Assembly: GCA_014529385.2 (NCBI GenBank)
Contig: CM043945.1
Location: forward strand, 152,557,741 to 152,621,740
Direction of reading: 5' to 3'
Length of the DNA: 64,000 nucleotides
Origin: Adiantum capillus-veneris
Lineage: Eukaryota > Streptophyta > Polypodiopsida > Polypodiales > Pteridaceae
The position numbers were made by a program, and so were the translations under genes. This document shows, in pieces, positions 33,173-45,430 of this stretch. The notes beneath the pieces are model-generated. The model worked only from the letters and a program-made list of their open reading frames with translations, had not been told where the DNA came from and did no database searches. The first letter of the stretch is position 1. The number at the start of each line of letters is the position of its first letter.

Positions 33173-36100
33173 GGATCGTCTCGTGGAATGTGCAGGGATT
33201 AGGTGGGCCCCAGTTTCAGCGACAGCGGGGCCGATTGCGTCAGGAGCTGCAGCATTGCCTTGTGGGAGGAGAGATTGATCTCCTTATGCTTCAAGAGCAC
33301 CATTTGTCTAAGAGCCGCATTCAGCGATGTGGTCAGATTTTGCGTGGACGTTATGATACCTTTTGGTCAACTGCTTTTGGACCTGGAGGCATCCAAGGTG
33401 GGGTATGTATGACTATTGAGGACTCACTACAACAGGCCATTGTGGGCAGAGGGATTATTGTGCCAGGTAGGGCTCAGTGGATCACTCTGCAGGTTCAGGG
33501 TGACCTTGTGGGCTTCCTGAACATTTATGCACCCAATGTGGCGAGTGCTCGTGCAGAGTTTTGGTCACAGATTGTTGAGTCTCTGCCACAGGTTGACCAT
33601 TGGTGTGTAGGAGGGTACTTCAACATGTTGGAGGACCCCTCTGACAGGATCGGAGGCAGCCATGCTACTGTGCATGGAGTCGCGTTAGTAGCTTGGGAGA
33701 GGTTGTGTATGACTTTGAGGGTCTCGGATACATGGCAGCATTCAAGCTTTGTGAGGCCTTCAAAGAGTCTTGTCTTCTCTAGATCGGACCGCAGAGTGGG
33801 AGGAGTGAATCTATCGCGGATAGATCGCTTCTACACTAGTGACCACTTCAGTGGCATGGGGGGATCAGTGGGCATCCTGGCAGGGACATCCTTCTCGGAC
33901 CATGCACCAATGATCCTCACAGTGGCAGACAGGCAGAGGAGTGGGAGCACGATGCTTCGCATTCCAAAGCGGGTCTTATTGGACTCAGCACTGAGAGAGA
34001 GGGTCGAGGCTCTTTGGCCAGAGGGCATGGATAGCCAGGCTCTACCGGCAGACAGAGTGGCCTCAGGCCTAGCTCAGCTTAGCCACTTCTTTCTCCAGGA
34101 GTCTTTGGCTCGACAGGCTGCAGTGAGAGAGGAGGAGCAGCGTCTCAGACGAGGCATTACTTCACTACAGAGGATGCAGGAGCAGCATCTAGACAGTCCA
34201 TGGTTGGAGGAGCAGCTACAGCAGGCTCGACAGGAGCTTGCTTGCACAGAGGAGAGGCGCCATGAGTTTGCCTTTCACCGACAGGCATCTCAGTGGACTC
34301 AGGTAGGTGACAGAGTGACAGGTGCTTTTTTTGAGACAGTGGGACCTTGGCACTCGCATGCCAAGGTCAAACAGCTGAGGAGACCCGATGGGTCAGTTGT
34401 TTGTGAGCCTGAGGATATGCGTGCAGTTGCTATTGACTTTTACCGTGAGCTACTATCGGCTGAGCCTCGTTCAGAGAGACAGGATGCATGCAGGGAGCAG
34501 GTTTGGGCACAGATGCCTTGTCTTGTGACTGAGGAGATGCGCCAGAGGCTAGAGATACCTCTTCAGCTTGAGGAGCTGCACACAACTCTTAGGGCCCTTC
34601 CTCGTGGTAGCTGTCCCGGTGAGGATGGGATGACTCCCAGCTTCTTCTTGGAGTACTGGGACTTGCTTGGCCCAGATCTTTGTAGTGCCTTTCAGTACAT
34701 TCTGCACACAGGAGTGATGCCGGATAGCATGAGTGAGGGCCTGATTCACCTCATTCCAAAGGAGGGTGGCTCCTTGGATGAGATTCGATAGTGGCGCCCT
34801 ATCACCATCCTCAACTCAGCCTACAAAATTCTTGCCAAGGCTCTGAGTTTGAGGATTCAGCCACTTTTGGAGAGCCTTATTCATGGGACTCAGACAGGTT
34901 TTGTCAAGGAACGTAGTATCCTTGACAACATCTTCACTTTCTGGGAGGCTTCTACGCTGGCACGTCTCCGTGGGGAGGACCTTGTGATTATTCTTCTCGA
35001 TTTTGAGAAGGCATACGACAGAGTTGACTGGGACTTTCTAGAGGGCACGCTTCGCAGGATGGGCTTTTCAGATGCTTGGGTCAAAGGGGTGTCAGCTTTG
35101 TACAGACAGGCTCACAGTTAGGTGCTTTTGGCAGAAGGTAGAGGTGAGCGCTTCATGCTCACACGATTGGTCAAACAGGGTTGTCCTCTTGCCCCCTTTC
35201 TCTTTCTGTTCTATGCGGAGGTGATGAGCATATTTTTGGTGTCACAGCAGGTTGGTTTGAGGGGCTTAGCACTCCCTATACGGGGAGATGAGCTTCTGGA
35301 TGCTGAGTTTGCCGACGATTCAGCCTTGTACTTAGAGGGCCAGAAGGCCAATCTACACAGGTGTGGGCAGGCTCTAGAGACCTTCTGCTGTGCATCGGGC
35401 GCACTGATCAACTGGAGAAAGACAGTGGCTTTCTCGGTTGGCAGTGCTCCTGTGCCAGAGTGGATGCCAGGAGAGGGTTTCAGGTGGATCCCTCCAGGGA
35501 CTGCAGTTCGATACTTGGGTTGTCAGGTTGGTTTGGATTTGTCCCCCAAGCAGAAAATTGCTCCGCTTCTCCTGTCCATCAGGAGAAAGTTGTTACATTG
35601 GAGCTCAGCACGACTTTCGCTGGCTTGTAGAGTAGTAGTTGCCAACCAGGACCTGTTGTTGGCAACTATGTGGTACATCACTTCTTCCTGGATCTTCTCG
35701 AGTTCTTGTATCAGCCAGGTAGAGAGGTTGATCAGGAACTTCCTTTGGTCAGGACGCGACACTCAGATTGCCCGAGCCAAGGTGGCTTGGTCGGTCATCA
35801 CACTCCCTTGCTCTCAGGGAGGGCTTGGGATCATTGATCCAGCACAGCAGAGCAGAGCCCTTCTTGGGAAGTTCGGCGTCAGAGGACTTCTTCCAGGCGA
35901 GGAGCCCTGGAAGGAGTTCTTGCTGCAGAGGCTTCGTGCCAGGGTGCCTTAGTCAGGAGGACCTTGGCAACTTTCGACCAGATGGATCTTCACAGAGTTG
36001 CGGCGAGTTGGTTTGAGCAGGAGATTGGAGGACCGATTCGCTGTGAGTTTGCTTCGTTCTTGGGAGCTCTTACGGCATGGCCTAGAGCAGAGACAGCCAA

Positions 36101-37524
36101 CATGCACGGAGGAGTGCCTACGGCAGCCCCTCATCTGGAACCCCATGGTTAGCACCCAGAGAGGCCACTTGGTTGGGAGTAGGCCTCATGTTTCTTGGGG
36201 TCCCATGGCAGCAGGTCCAGCGCGCTCTCTAGGTGACTAGCTAGAGTTCACAGGTCTGTCAGAGGAGGTACAGGCTGTCCAGCTACAGGGCATGAGAGGG
36301 GTTCAGAGCATGTGTCAGGACATCTCAGAGCCAATTCCCACTGAGTGGCTCACACCTCTCGAGCCAGTAGCACCCCGATGGATGGGAGCCTTCACACGAC
36401 TGGAGGTTCTCATCTCAGTCAGGGTCTGTTCAGAGACTGTCCCAGCCCTGTTCTTCGAGCTTCAGGGTGGGGCACAATTACAGCGAGTTGCAGTAGAGGC
36501 CCCGCAGGTAGCAGAGTGCTGCTTCCAGAGGATCCGTGTTGTGGGCATCTGTGGGAGGACTTGCGTCATAGACCCTGACCCAGCAGCTCTTGAGACAGGG
36601 CACTGGAGGCTATGGGCTTGGGAGTGCTGTCCATTGGAACGAGTGCAGTGGGATCCTGGTGAGTGGCTATGAAGGGACCCCTTCTCTTCTGCAGACCGCC
36701 CAGGAGTCCCTTTCTTTCAGTACACTGTTCGGCTAGGACATCATATACTTGCGGCGCAGAGAGAGGCCCGCCCCGTTGCAGCACGTCATTGGCAGGAGGA
36801 GGGCCTCACAGTTGAGTTCTTGGCATCTTTTTGGCAGAGGCTGTGGGACTCCAGACCGCTGAGGCGCGTCACTTTGTTCCAGTGGTTGGTTGCACACAGA
36901 GCCACAGCAGTTGGGAGCTGGCTTGTGCATAGTGGTCTCTCTGCCGCATGTACAGCCTGTGACCAGTTGGTGGAGAGTCAGCGTCACTGTCTTTGGGACT
37001 GCCCCTCGGCCCAGCAGGTGTGGCTACGAGTTCTTTGGTTGATGCCTGCCTTCTCCACGGCTCGACAGTACACTTGGGGGGCAGCAACTTGGTCCACCCT
37101 CACGGGCCCGGCACTTCAGATTGAGCTATCTTCCACCAGCAGGATAATAGTGATACAGGGGGGGCGACCTACACTCCAGCCTGTTACAGATCTTACTCCA
37201 CAGGAGTGGAGCAGTGAGAGGGAGGAGTGTTGGGAGCTCATCAGTGGCTTAGCTCTCTGGTTCATCTGGCGGGCCCGCTGTTTCCGCATCTTTGAGGCTC
37301 GCCCTGTGCCACCAGCAGAGACTGTTCGTGACTTTTGGCTAGAGCTGATCCATACTCTCAGAGGACAGCTTGAGGGACTACAGGGCAGCTCCAACCGCAT
37401 GCGGGAGCGCCGAGAGGCTTTCCTTCGACTCTGGCACCCTGGGCCTTTTTACACCATGGTCCAGGGGGTTCTCAGATGGCACTACTGTCCACCTGTGTGG
37501 CTTTTCCCTCCTCCCATCTCTTGA
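33169..37524 (+). pseudogene. LINE ORF2: endonuclease, reverse transcriptase, zf-RVT; five stops
   Basis: About 1450 codons in one frame from ATG 33169, which overlaps the ORF1 TGA. Endonuclease (residues 1-245): SWNVQGL, LQEHHLS and FSDHAPM are present, but the catalytic GGDFN box reads GGYFN (Tyr at residue 150). RT: GEDGMTPSFF, GFVKERSILDN, LLDFEKAYDRVDW (Asp near 611), KQGCPLAPFLF, and FADD near residue 716. The C-terminus (36820-37020) has HRATAVGSWL and a Cys/His pattern (CTACDQ, HCLWDCPSA) typical of zf-RVT. I see no RNase H. Stops: TAG 34789, 35119, 35950, 36238; TGA 36670. Confidence 0.92.
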
Positions 37525-37682
37525 TTTAGCCCCATTGTATATATGCTGTTTTTTCATTGGGAGAGTCTCCCCATCATGCTTGTTGTAGCCCTCTCCTGCA
37601 GAGGTGGATGTAGCCCTATGGGCAGTTTTCATTAACTAATAGAAGGATCTTTTTCTCGGGAAAAAAAAAGAATGAAATGTCT
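37525..37682 (+). other. LINE 3' UTR, poly(A) and right target duplication
   Basis: A short 3' UTR ends in nine A residues (37661-37669), directly followed by the target duplication (37667-37682, sharing A residues). No canonical polyadenylation hexamer close to the end was noted. Confidence 0.85.
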
Positions 37683-38820
37683 TTTGTATCTTACTCACAA
37701 CTCTCCTTGCTCCTAAAGAGTAGATTCTGATTAGTGCATTGTGTTCCTTGTCTCTTGCTCTTGGTCTAAGTGTAATCATTCTCAGTTTTTATGTGGTTCA
37801 CGACAACCTGTTTGTGAGCTAAGTGCATGTATTTGAGTGCTAAAATGGTTATTTTAATGTTTTGACCTTGGAAGAGTGTTTCTATGCACCTTTTTGCATA
37901 GTTTTGTCGCAGTTTTTTGCACATTTTATGGGATAAATAGTGATTTTGGTACCTCCTCTAATGACCACAAAACTTGGTAAGATTGTTCCCTTAGGTGTTG
38001 TAATACTCCTTCTTAAGTTTTGTTGCATGTTAACACTATTTGGATGTCAAAAAGGCGTGATGACCTAGAGTAGTGAGACTGGACATAGATAGATTTCTGG
38101 ACTAGAGAGTGATAGATTTTCTAAAGTAGTCGATTGCATAGTTCCTTAGGTTCACTTCTTGAGATTGAAAAACTCAAAGAGTCTCCATGCCCCATTCGAG
38201 TTGCTTCCTTGCGTATTGACATATGTTAGTGTCAGATAGCTATTTACTCATCTTTTCTTTGCACCCACAAGGAGATTGCTCCTATTATAGCAAACTAAAG
38301 CCTCAAATTAATCACCATGGCATGCAACTTCATACAGATCCCATTTCATAAAATATCATGATTCTATCTATCTTGTTTGTTTCATAAAATTTTTATAAAT
38401 GGGTACCCTTAATTATCTATATATTTCAAACATTTGTAAAAAATATGCTTGTCAAGAAGAAATAGAACAATAAAATATGATGAATCAAAATAGAATTGTG
38501 TAATTGCAACTATCTTTGGTACATAGTCGCAACTATCCTTGTCATCGAGAGGTGAATCATGCAACTCTCAAGTTTTGGATATTTACGTTTGCTTGTTTCC
38601 AAGGCCATAGCCGAAGCTCTGATACCACTTCTACAACTAGAAGTGTAGCATGCCTGCAAAATACCACACTATAGATTATAAAATCCATAAATTTTTATAC
38701 TTGGCAACACATATACACTCATGATCCAACGGGAGAACAATCAAAGAGACACAAAGAGCGAGAGAGAGCATAAGAGCATGTGCATGCACACCTCTTAGAG
38801 TAGAGTGATATGCACACTAC
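37683..38820. other. AT-rich sequence without genes; minus-strand PBS-like site at 38616-38627
   Basis: No ORF of note. The plus strand reads GCTCTGATACCA at 38616, which on the minus strand is TGGTATCAGAGC followed by TTCGG, a classic initiator-Met PBS. That suggests the edge of an old minus-strand Copia-like or Gypsy element whose LTR would lie to the right of it, 38628 to about 38820. The body of that element was not recognisable. Confidence 0.4.
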
Positions 38821-40417
38821 TGATAGCCGTTCTTTGGCTCTCCGTAATTGTCATAGTGAGCTACCTCACCCTACCAAAATCACCCAGCACTATGGCTATC
38901 TTCTCCTTTTCATGTACATAGGTGTGTGTGAGTTAGGGGACTTTTCCTATATCTCCTTAAAAACCCTCACTCAGCTAGTCACTGGGCTAGTTGAGCCAAA
39001 TAGATAAATAAAAATAAAAACAAAAAAATATTATGGCCCTTTTGTGTATAAGTATTTCATTGTATATAGGACCTAAATATAGAGATTTATTATTATAATT
39101 ACTATTTGTATTTATTTAAATATGTATGTATAGGTGTGTGTTATATACCTAAGTATGCTATGTATATGTACTTATCATTATCATGATCTTTCTTACCATG
39201 TGTTCTTTAAAACATCATTTCATGCAAGCTTCTCTTATTTTTGGTGTGAATCCACTTCAAGGAAAAACCTCAACAAAAAATACCTTTCACCCCCATCAGT
39301 TATTTTTCACTAAATTCCTATTTCCTACAAATATTTTTCCTTATCTCTTCTAAATAAGTATACATTAATAAAAACAAACGAGGGCCCCATCATTTGATTC
39401 CCTATATTTTTATATATTTATTTTTTATGTATTCTAGATTCCATAAATTGTTTATATATACTAGCCTATTTTTTTCATCATATCCATATATTATATTTAT
39501 GCATAATCACAACCATGCATATTTTTAAACTCTTAGTAATCTATTAGGTAATTCTCTCATGCAAGAAGGGACTCGCCTTTAGAGACTTAGACAAATTCAA
39601 CAAAAAGGGGGCCACTGAAGATTTTTTTTGTGAAGAAACATAGGCTTTTTGGTGGGATTTTTTATAGCCATCTTCACTCTAAATTTAAGGTGGTGATTAA
39701 AAGAAAACATGTGGACCAAAATCTGAATAATCACCTCAAGATTTTTGATTATTTCTAGAGCTACCACTGGTAAGATAGGATTTTCTTGGTGGACCATAGT
39801 CTGTCCACTTTTCTCACAAGTAACCCATAGTCTTCTCTCACCTCCTTTCCTACTTTCACACACACACACACACACTCATTTATCTCTATTCTTCACTCAA
39901 ACCTACAACTTCCATGGTTTTCTCTCATCCTCTTCACCATTAGCCTCCCCTCTCACACCCATAGCTCCTTTTTGAAGCTCTATCTACATCCACCATCTCC
40001 ATATCTCTCTCTATTATTCCCATATTACAATTTTATTCTACCCTTTCAAGAATGCATTAAAAAACAACAACCTAATCATACTTAATCTCTGAAAAAGGGG
40101 GGGTTTTCATCAACAAAACCCTCATTCTCTTTGAGATGATTCAACTATGGCGATGGCTGAAAAGAAGAAGAAGAAGAAGAACGACGGTCACTTTCAAGAA
40201 TCTACAAAAGGGTGAGTCCAAGATTCAAGGATTCACCATCTCAAGGGTACACCCATATCATTCACCCCTCTTTTCTCATCCTTCAAGTCATTTTACCCGT
40301 TGTAAATATATTACTAACTTTTTTTAGTAATTGCTAACACTAACTACTAAGCTACTAACACAATTACCCATTAACCCAACTCTAAAAAGCACCTTCCCTC
40401 AAGACATGTACATATAA

Positions 40418-40461
<44 letters not shown>

Positions 40462-40860
40462 CCCCCCCCTTAAAACTTTACTCTCATCTTATCTACCATC
40501 AATAATGCGTTCTCTTGAGCCCACATCCATGACTCAAGCAGACAAAGAAGGCCCACAATGTTTTGATATTAAAAAAAATCATAATACTGATGAATTAGCT
40601 TATATTAGGATTTCCAATAATCTTAATGAGGGGTCTCCAACCTATAAATAGGCCCCTCTCCTTCTTGTAAAACCATCTTCAAGATTTTACATAGCACCCC
40701 AACATTATAGGCATGAGGAGAGACTTAGGTGTAGCAACCACTTTGTGAGTCTCGCACTTGGTGAGAGAGAAGCTTTGATGCTACACACTGCAAGTGAGAG
40801 TGTGAGTGCCCTATCTAAAACCATTATTGTATATGCTCTTCCATTATGTGTGGCTCCAAG
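38821..40860 (+). repeat. Diverged Tat-type LTR (solo or truncated), TatC-related
   Basis: Starts TGATAGCCGTTCTTTGGCTC, like the TatC 3' LTR start at 52655. Similarity recurs along its length: GGACCTAAATATA, CCTAAGTATGCTA, the CTAACTACTAA block, GAGCCCACATCCATG, and CCTATAAATAG (TATA at 40643-40651). Similarity fades after about 40860, before the U5 end seen in TatC, and no PBS follows. A (TC) run lies at about 40422-40459. It is older than TatC. Confidence 0.7.
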
Positions 40861-41308
40861 TATTATTGAAAAAACAATTTTTTTTTGCTCAAGACTATTA
40901 AGAAGATAAGTGAAATGCCTTTAATGGTTTCCTTGAACTATTTTAGGTTATAGATACTTGAGATCCAAATTTTGTTTTATGGGAAAAAAATCGAAATGTA
41001 TAGAGGAACATGGTGTTCTTTTATGTATAAATGTTACCTATTAAACAACAATACTAGGGTGTTCTTTATGGTACATGTGAAACCTAAACAAGGATTAAGA
41101 TCTTTATATTAGGATGATACATGGAAAGATTTTGTTGGGAACTTTGTCTTAGTAGCCATCTTGTTATGAAGCCTGGTATAATATGTTATCTGGGAGTATA
41201 CCAAACACTTGCCACCTCCCTAATTCTCTGAATGCAATTAAATCTTCCCTACCTGTTGTCAAGAAGTGTGTATAGCAGTTAGGAAAGCGTCGGGAGTCTG
41301 ATTGTAAG
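40861..41308. other. Spacer without recognisable feature
   Basis: AT-rich, no ORF. It ends in GTAAG (41304-41308), which would be the left target duplication of ChrB. Confidence 0.5.
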
Positions 41309-42169
41309 TGTCATAAAATCTAATATCTAATCAACCCAAATGATTTTCTCATATTAAACTGATCATTTCATGTGGGAGAATAAACGGGAACAAGGGTTAG
41401 AATATATACATGTTCTTATGGATCTATATAAACATCGGGCCAAGGTTAAAGGGGTCCAAATGAAAGATGGGCTATCAAAGAGCAAGCCTAGCTACTAGTG
41501 GAGCTTAAAGAACTTAGGGTTAGCTTCATTACACACCTCCAAAGTTTAGTGTTAAACTTACTTTCACCTTAGGCAAGCTAGGGTTGTGCTTGAGGTGAGA
41601 ACCGGGTCCAACTCAAGCTTGAGGTGCTTGACGTGCTTGTCGTCCTTGCTGACTAAGGTGCTTGTTGTGCTTGCTGACTACGATGCTTGAGATACTTTTC
41701 GTCCTTGGGGTGCTAGGGATGAGCTTGAGGTGGGAACCTTCCCCAAGCTTGAGAGGCTTAAGGTGTTCCAAAAGTCAACAAGGATCCCTACATGAGAGGG
41801 GACGAGCCCTACAAGTAGGGGCAAGAGAGAGAACACACACACCCTCACACAAGGCAAGCCTAGTCCAAAGAAGCAATAGGGACATATGTCAAGTTCCTCT
41901 CCATGTTGCCCTTGTAAGGTGCCTAAAGCCTATTGGTTGGCCTCTTAAGGGGTACAATGATAATTTAGCTAATTTAATTGATTTTTTATGCATGTATCAA
42001 GTCCTCGGGAAAGGGGGACACTTGTCCCCAAGGCTAGCATGGTTTCTTGATATGCACTCCGCATGTGATTGGCTAAGCTTGAAGGGGTCCAATCAATTTC
42101 CAGCATGAGCTACAAGGCGGGGTCGACCAAGGAAGCTAGGGGCTAGCTTGGGGGGTATACTCTCCCACA

Positions 42170-42209
<40 letters not shown>

Positions 42210-42894
42210 CACACACACACACACACTCATTGTGTGAGGTGCAAAGTGAAAGATCCTTCTCCAAGCTTGTTGAGAAGTTGAGAGCCTAAACCAAAAGTCT
42301 TGCCTATGGAATGCAAATCCAACCAAGAGATGAGCTCCATTGCTAAACTTGCCATCTTCTTCATCATCATCATTATGCTATTATGCTATGCTATGCAAGA
42401 AGAGTGATGATAAGTGAGGAACTATCTCTTTCTTGTATGTTACTACTCCTTCCTCTTCCCTACCCTCATTCCCCATGAGCTCTCTCCAACTTCGAAGGTG
42501 TTTGAGGCTTTGGGACTGAGACCAGGGATGGTTAATGCTTTTACAAGTTTATGCTACACGTGTGATGCATGAAGCTTGCTATCTTCATTGCATCACTTGG
42601 TTCACAAAAAGTACCACAAATATTGTATTGTACCAAGTCTCTTTCTTGATGGGAGAGTCTATAATACAAAAGACTATTGGAGGGGGACCGGCAATTTGGT
42701 CCTCAATTGTTGTCATGTTCTCTAATTCTCTCTCTTGCAAACATATTTTTCATGCCAAGATAATTAAGTATAATAGTTATGGTGCTATTGCTAAATAAGT
42801 TCGCCCTATGTGTTCTCAAAGTAGTCTCATGAAAATGCTCACTCTAATTCTCTTAATTCCTCTTTCTTAAAGTTCATAGGTCATTTCCATTACA
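41309..42894 (+). repeat. ChrB 5' LTR
   Basis: Starts TGTCATAAAATC and ends CATTACA. It aligns with the ChrA LTR in element orientation: ATGATTTTCTCAT then GATCATTT near the start, the CA microsatellite mid-LTR (42171-42226), and GGGGGACCGGC...CCTCAATTGTTG and AATGCCATTAAATG-like end regions. Diverged from ChrA, so a separate older insertion. Confidence 0.85.
42171..42226. repeat. (CA)n microsatellite in ChrB LTR
   Basis: A CA run with a single TG interruption, at the position equivalent to the TG runs of the ChrA LTRs. Confidence 0.95.
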
Positions 42895-42895
42895 T

Positions 42896-42907
42896 TGGTA
42901 TTAGAGC
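42896..42907 (+). promoter_or_regulatory. ChrB primer binding site
   Basis: TGGTATTAGAGC, one base after the LTR; one mismatch from the standard initiator-Met PBS TGGTATCAGAGC. Confidence 0.8.
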
Positions 42908-43300
42908 TATTGGTTTATCTTTTCTTACTTAAGAAGGGAGCTCCTTAAGTTGTCCATGAAAGGCTGAACCTGTTCATTGAAATAGGGTAAGTGGGACAGG
43001 GATCTATTATTTTGGTTGAGAAGGCTTAATTGGAGGTACACCATTGAGAACTATAGTCTTAATAATGGAGTCTCTCAGGGCTTGCCTTTGGCTTAACCAT
43101 TATTGAGCTACGAGCAAGCTCAACAAGAACCATAATCGATTGAGCAATGTTAGACCCTCTCCACAAGTCTTTGCAATCAACAGTGTTTAAACCATGGGTG
43201 TGGCTGCTTGAGAATTAATTTTCAAAGGTAAAGAAGAGTAGCGACTAAGGTTTTTGAGGGTACCAGAGCACAAAGTAATTTATACATAAGTTTAATTAGA
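42908..43300 (+). other. ChrB untranslated leader
   Basis: Matches the ChrA leader in patches (see 26245-26633). No gene. Confidence 0.55.
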
Positions 43301-43789
43301 ATGGCTCAAAATAACCAAGAGAATAGAATGAACATTGATACCTTTGATTTTGCACATGAAGGTGCTGGGAAACCCTACTTTGCATGCCAAAGTTACTCAA
43401 CAGATTTGTGCTTATGGGATTTTCTTTCCTCTCCAAGAGGAGAGAAGCTTAGGAGGCCTCTTGATGAGACTATGAAAAGAAGACTCTCTCCCACAAGAGA
43501 GGAGGAATCCAAAGAACAAGAAAGAAGCAAATCCCTAAGCTCCTTTGAAGATGTGTCTCCACAAAGACGGCGGTCTAGACAATCGCCAACTCCTCCCAAG
43601 AGGAAACGGTCAACCCATAGTCCTTCTCCTTGTCACTCTGAAAGGGAAGAGAAGAAAAAAAGGAAGAAAAAGGCAAAAAAGACTTCACCCTCTTGTTCTT
43701 CTTCTTCACCTTCCTCCTCTTCCAACGAAAGAAACAAATATTCTCCTAGAGAATAGAAGAGGAGAGGAAATCGCAAATCCTACCCTGCA
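43301..43789 (+). pseudogene. ChrB gag, N-terminal part, cut by insertion
   Basis: ATG 43301; MAQNNQ then MNIDTFDFAHEG matches the ChrA gag N-terminus (INVDNFDFANEQ). It continues with RRLSPTREEE, RRSRQSP and KKRKKKAKKTSPS, a basic Ser/Arg/Lys-rich region. TAG near 43754 is in frame, after which KRRGNRKSY still matches KRRGHRKSY of ChrA. The frame is lost at 43789, where TGTCATGCC of the next element begins; CTGCA (43785-43789) is its presumptive target duplication. Confidence 0.8.
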
Positions 43790-44003
43790 TGTCATGCCAA
43801 GGGCATACCTAGGGAAGGTCACACACCTGGGCCAGTAAGTGGCCGACTGCCAGTGTGGGACATGGGATTCAGTAGCCAGGGGCTATATAAGGGAGGTTGG
43901 GTGGTGAATCCAAGCCAAGCAGTTCCCTGGGCATTTCACTAGTATCAGAGCTCAAGGCGAGGAGATCTATGGAAGAGGGGGAAATTTGCATGGCTTATTG
44001 CAT

Positions 44004-44113
<110 letters not shown>

Positions 44114-44513
44114 TGGGCTTGAAGCTTGTGGAAGCCGTAGGCATGGCCCCTTGAATGGAAAGCCGTGAAGAAGGTTTCGGTTGCAGCAGTGTGGGAGCAA
44201 CCCCTTGCACTTCAATTCTCTTGTGACGAGGAGGCGGAGTACGCGGGAACATCCCCTTAGATGCACCCATTTGGGATCAGCTGCTTGCACCAAATAGGCT
44301 GGAAATTACCCTAACAGAATCGCCCTGGGGAGAATTGCATATTTTGTCACTATGTTGTGAGCAAAGCCGGCATGCAGAGAGTGCCATCATCTTCCCCATC
44401 CCTCGTCTATGCCCTGTTTGTTGCAGCAATGATTTTTCCTTCAATTTTTAGGGTAGGCACCCTAATTTGGGCACCCCAATTAGAAGACTTAGAGCATAGT
44501 AAAGATTCACACG

Positions 44514-45155
44514 TTGACAGTTTGCAAGTTCGACAAGGTCGAGCCCTATGACAGCGATGATGTGGGCATTATGTCAAGTATTTTTTTGAATAAGCATGCA
44601 AGGCATGCGGACCATTTTGGCACAGACACCTCGACAATAAGCCCTGACAAGGTCGTCTTGGCATGGTCCCAAAATCGGCAAGAATTTCATGAGCGTCTCT
44701 ACAAATGGATTCAAGGACCATTAACCGCTTGACTTGGGGATATATGCTATTGGAAACTGGCCAGACTACGATCCAAGATTTAGGGATGAATTTTCTAGTG
44801 GCCGTGTGGCTAATAAGGCATGTTTGAAGTATGCACTTCCTAAGGTTCTCATCTTCATTGAAACTCCTTTGAGTTTTACGACAATAAGGCCAGTGGGTAT
44901 GACTCTCTTATCAGGTACGCTATTGAATTTTTTTAATGCAAATGTACTCGATAGATACGGCATGCACACAACATGTATGCTGCCATGAAACCACGAATTG
45001 GTTTGGCAGCCACATTTCTGCACAGCTTGGGAAGGAATGGTTTTGATAAGAATCACGACTTCTCCACATGCATGGCATCGGCGGCCATAACACCTTGCCT
45101 AAGCACTATTATGCGAAGTTTTCAGGAGTTTTTTTTAGCTTTTTGTATAATCTAA
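44514..45155 (+). pseudogene. Unknown coding-like segments inside the TRIM-like element
   Basis: Open stretches in different frames: 44514-44732 (FDKVEPYDSDDVGIMSSIF, WSQNRQEFHERLYKWIQGPL), 44734-44988 (NWPDYDPRFRDEF, ANKACLKYALPKVLIFIE) and 44973-45155. Codon-like composition and Trp/Asp/Arg content suggest real but decayed coding DNA. I do not recognise the protein. A captured host gene fragment is possible, as small non-autonomous LTR elements often carry such inserts. Confidence 0.35.
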
Positions 45156-45430
45156 TATTCTCAAAGTTTTCCAAGAGGTTAACTTTTGTTGTAAAAGCCA
45201 ATTCAATTAGTCAAGGCTTCAGTATCTTAAGGAGATAGCTTTTAGTATCACTTCTATCTCATCTTACTGATCAGATTTTAGAAAGCAAGGCTTCGCTCTA
45301 AGACATACTGCATAATTTTTTTTTGATGTTTGGACAATGCTCTCAGCATAGGAACTTGGAAGACTTTGCAACATGTCTACGTTTTCTCACTAGAGATCGG
45401 ATTAAACCAAGTCAAGGCATGTGAAGGACA

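Larger units (their letters stand above)
30855..37669 (+). mobile_element. Full-length plant L1-type LINE
   Basis: A 6.8-kb unit with a GC-rich 5' UTR, two ORFs overlapping by ATGA, a short 3' UTR, a terminal A run (37661-37669) and a perfect 16-bp target duplication. ORF1 has a CCHC knuckle; ORF2 has endonuclease, RT and a zinc-binding C-terminal region. The frame is intact over 6.2 kb apart from seven in-frame stops (six TAG, one TGA). It inserted plus-strand into AT-rich repeat DNA and its GC content stands out from its surroundings. Confidence 0.95.
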
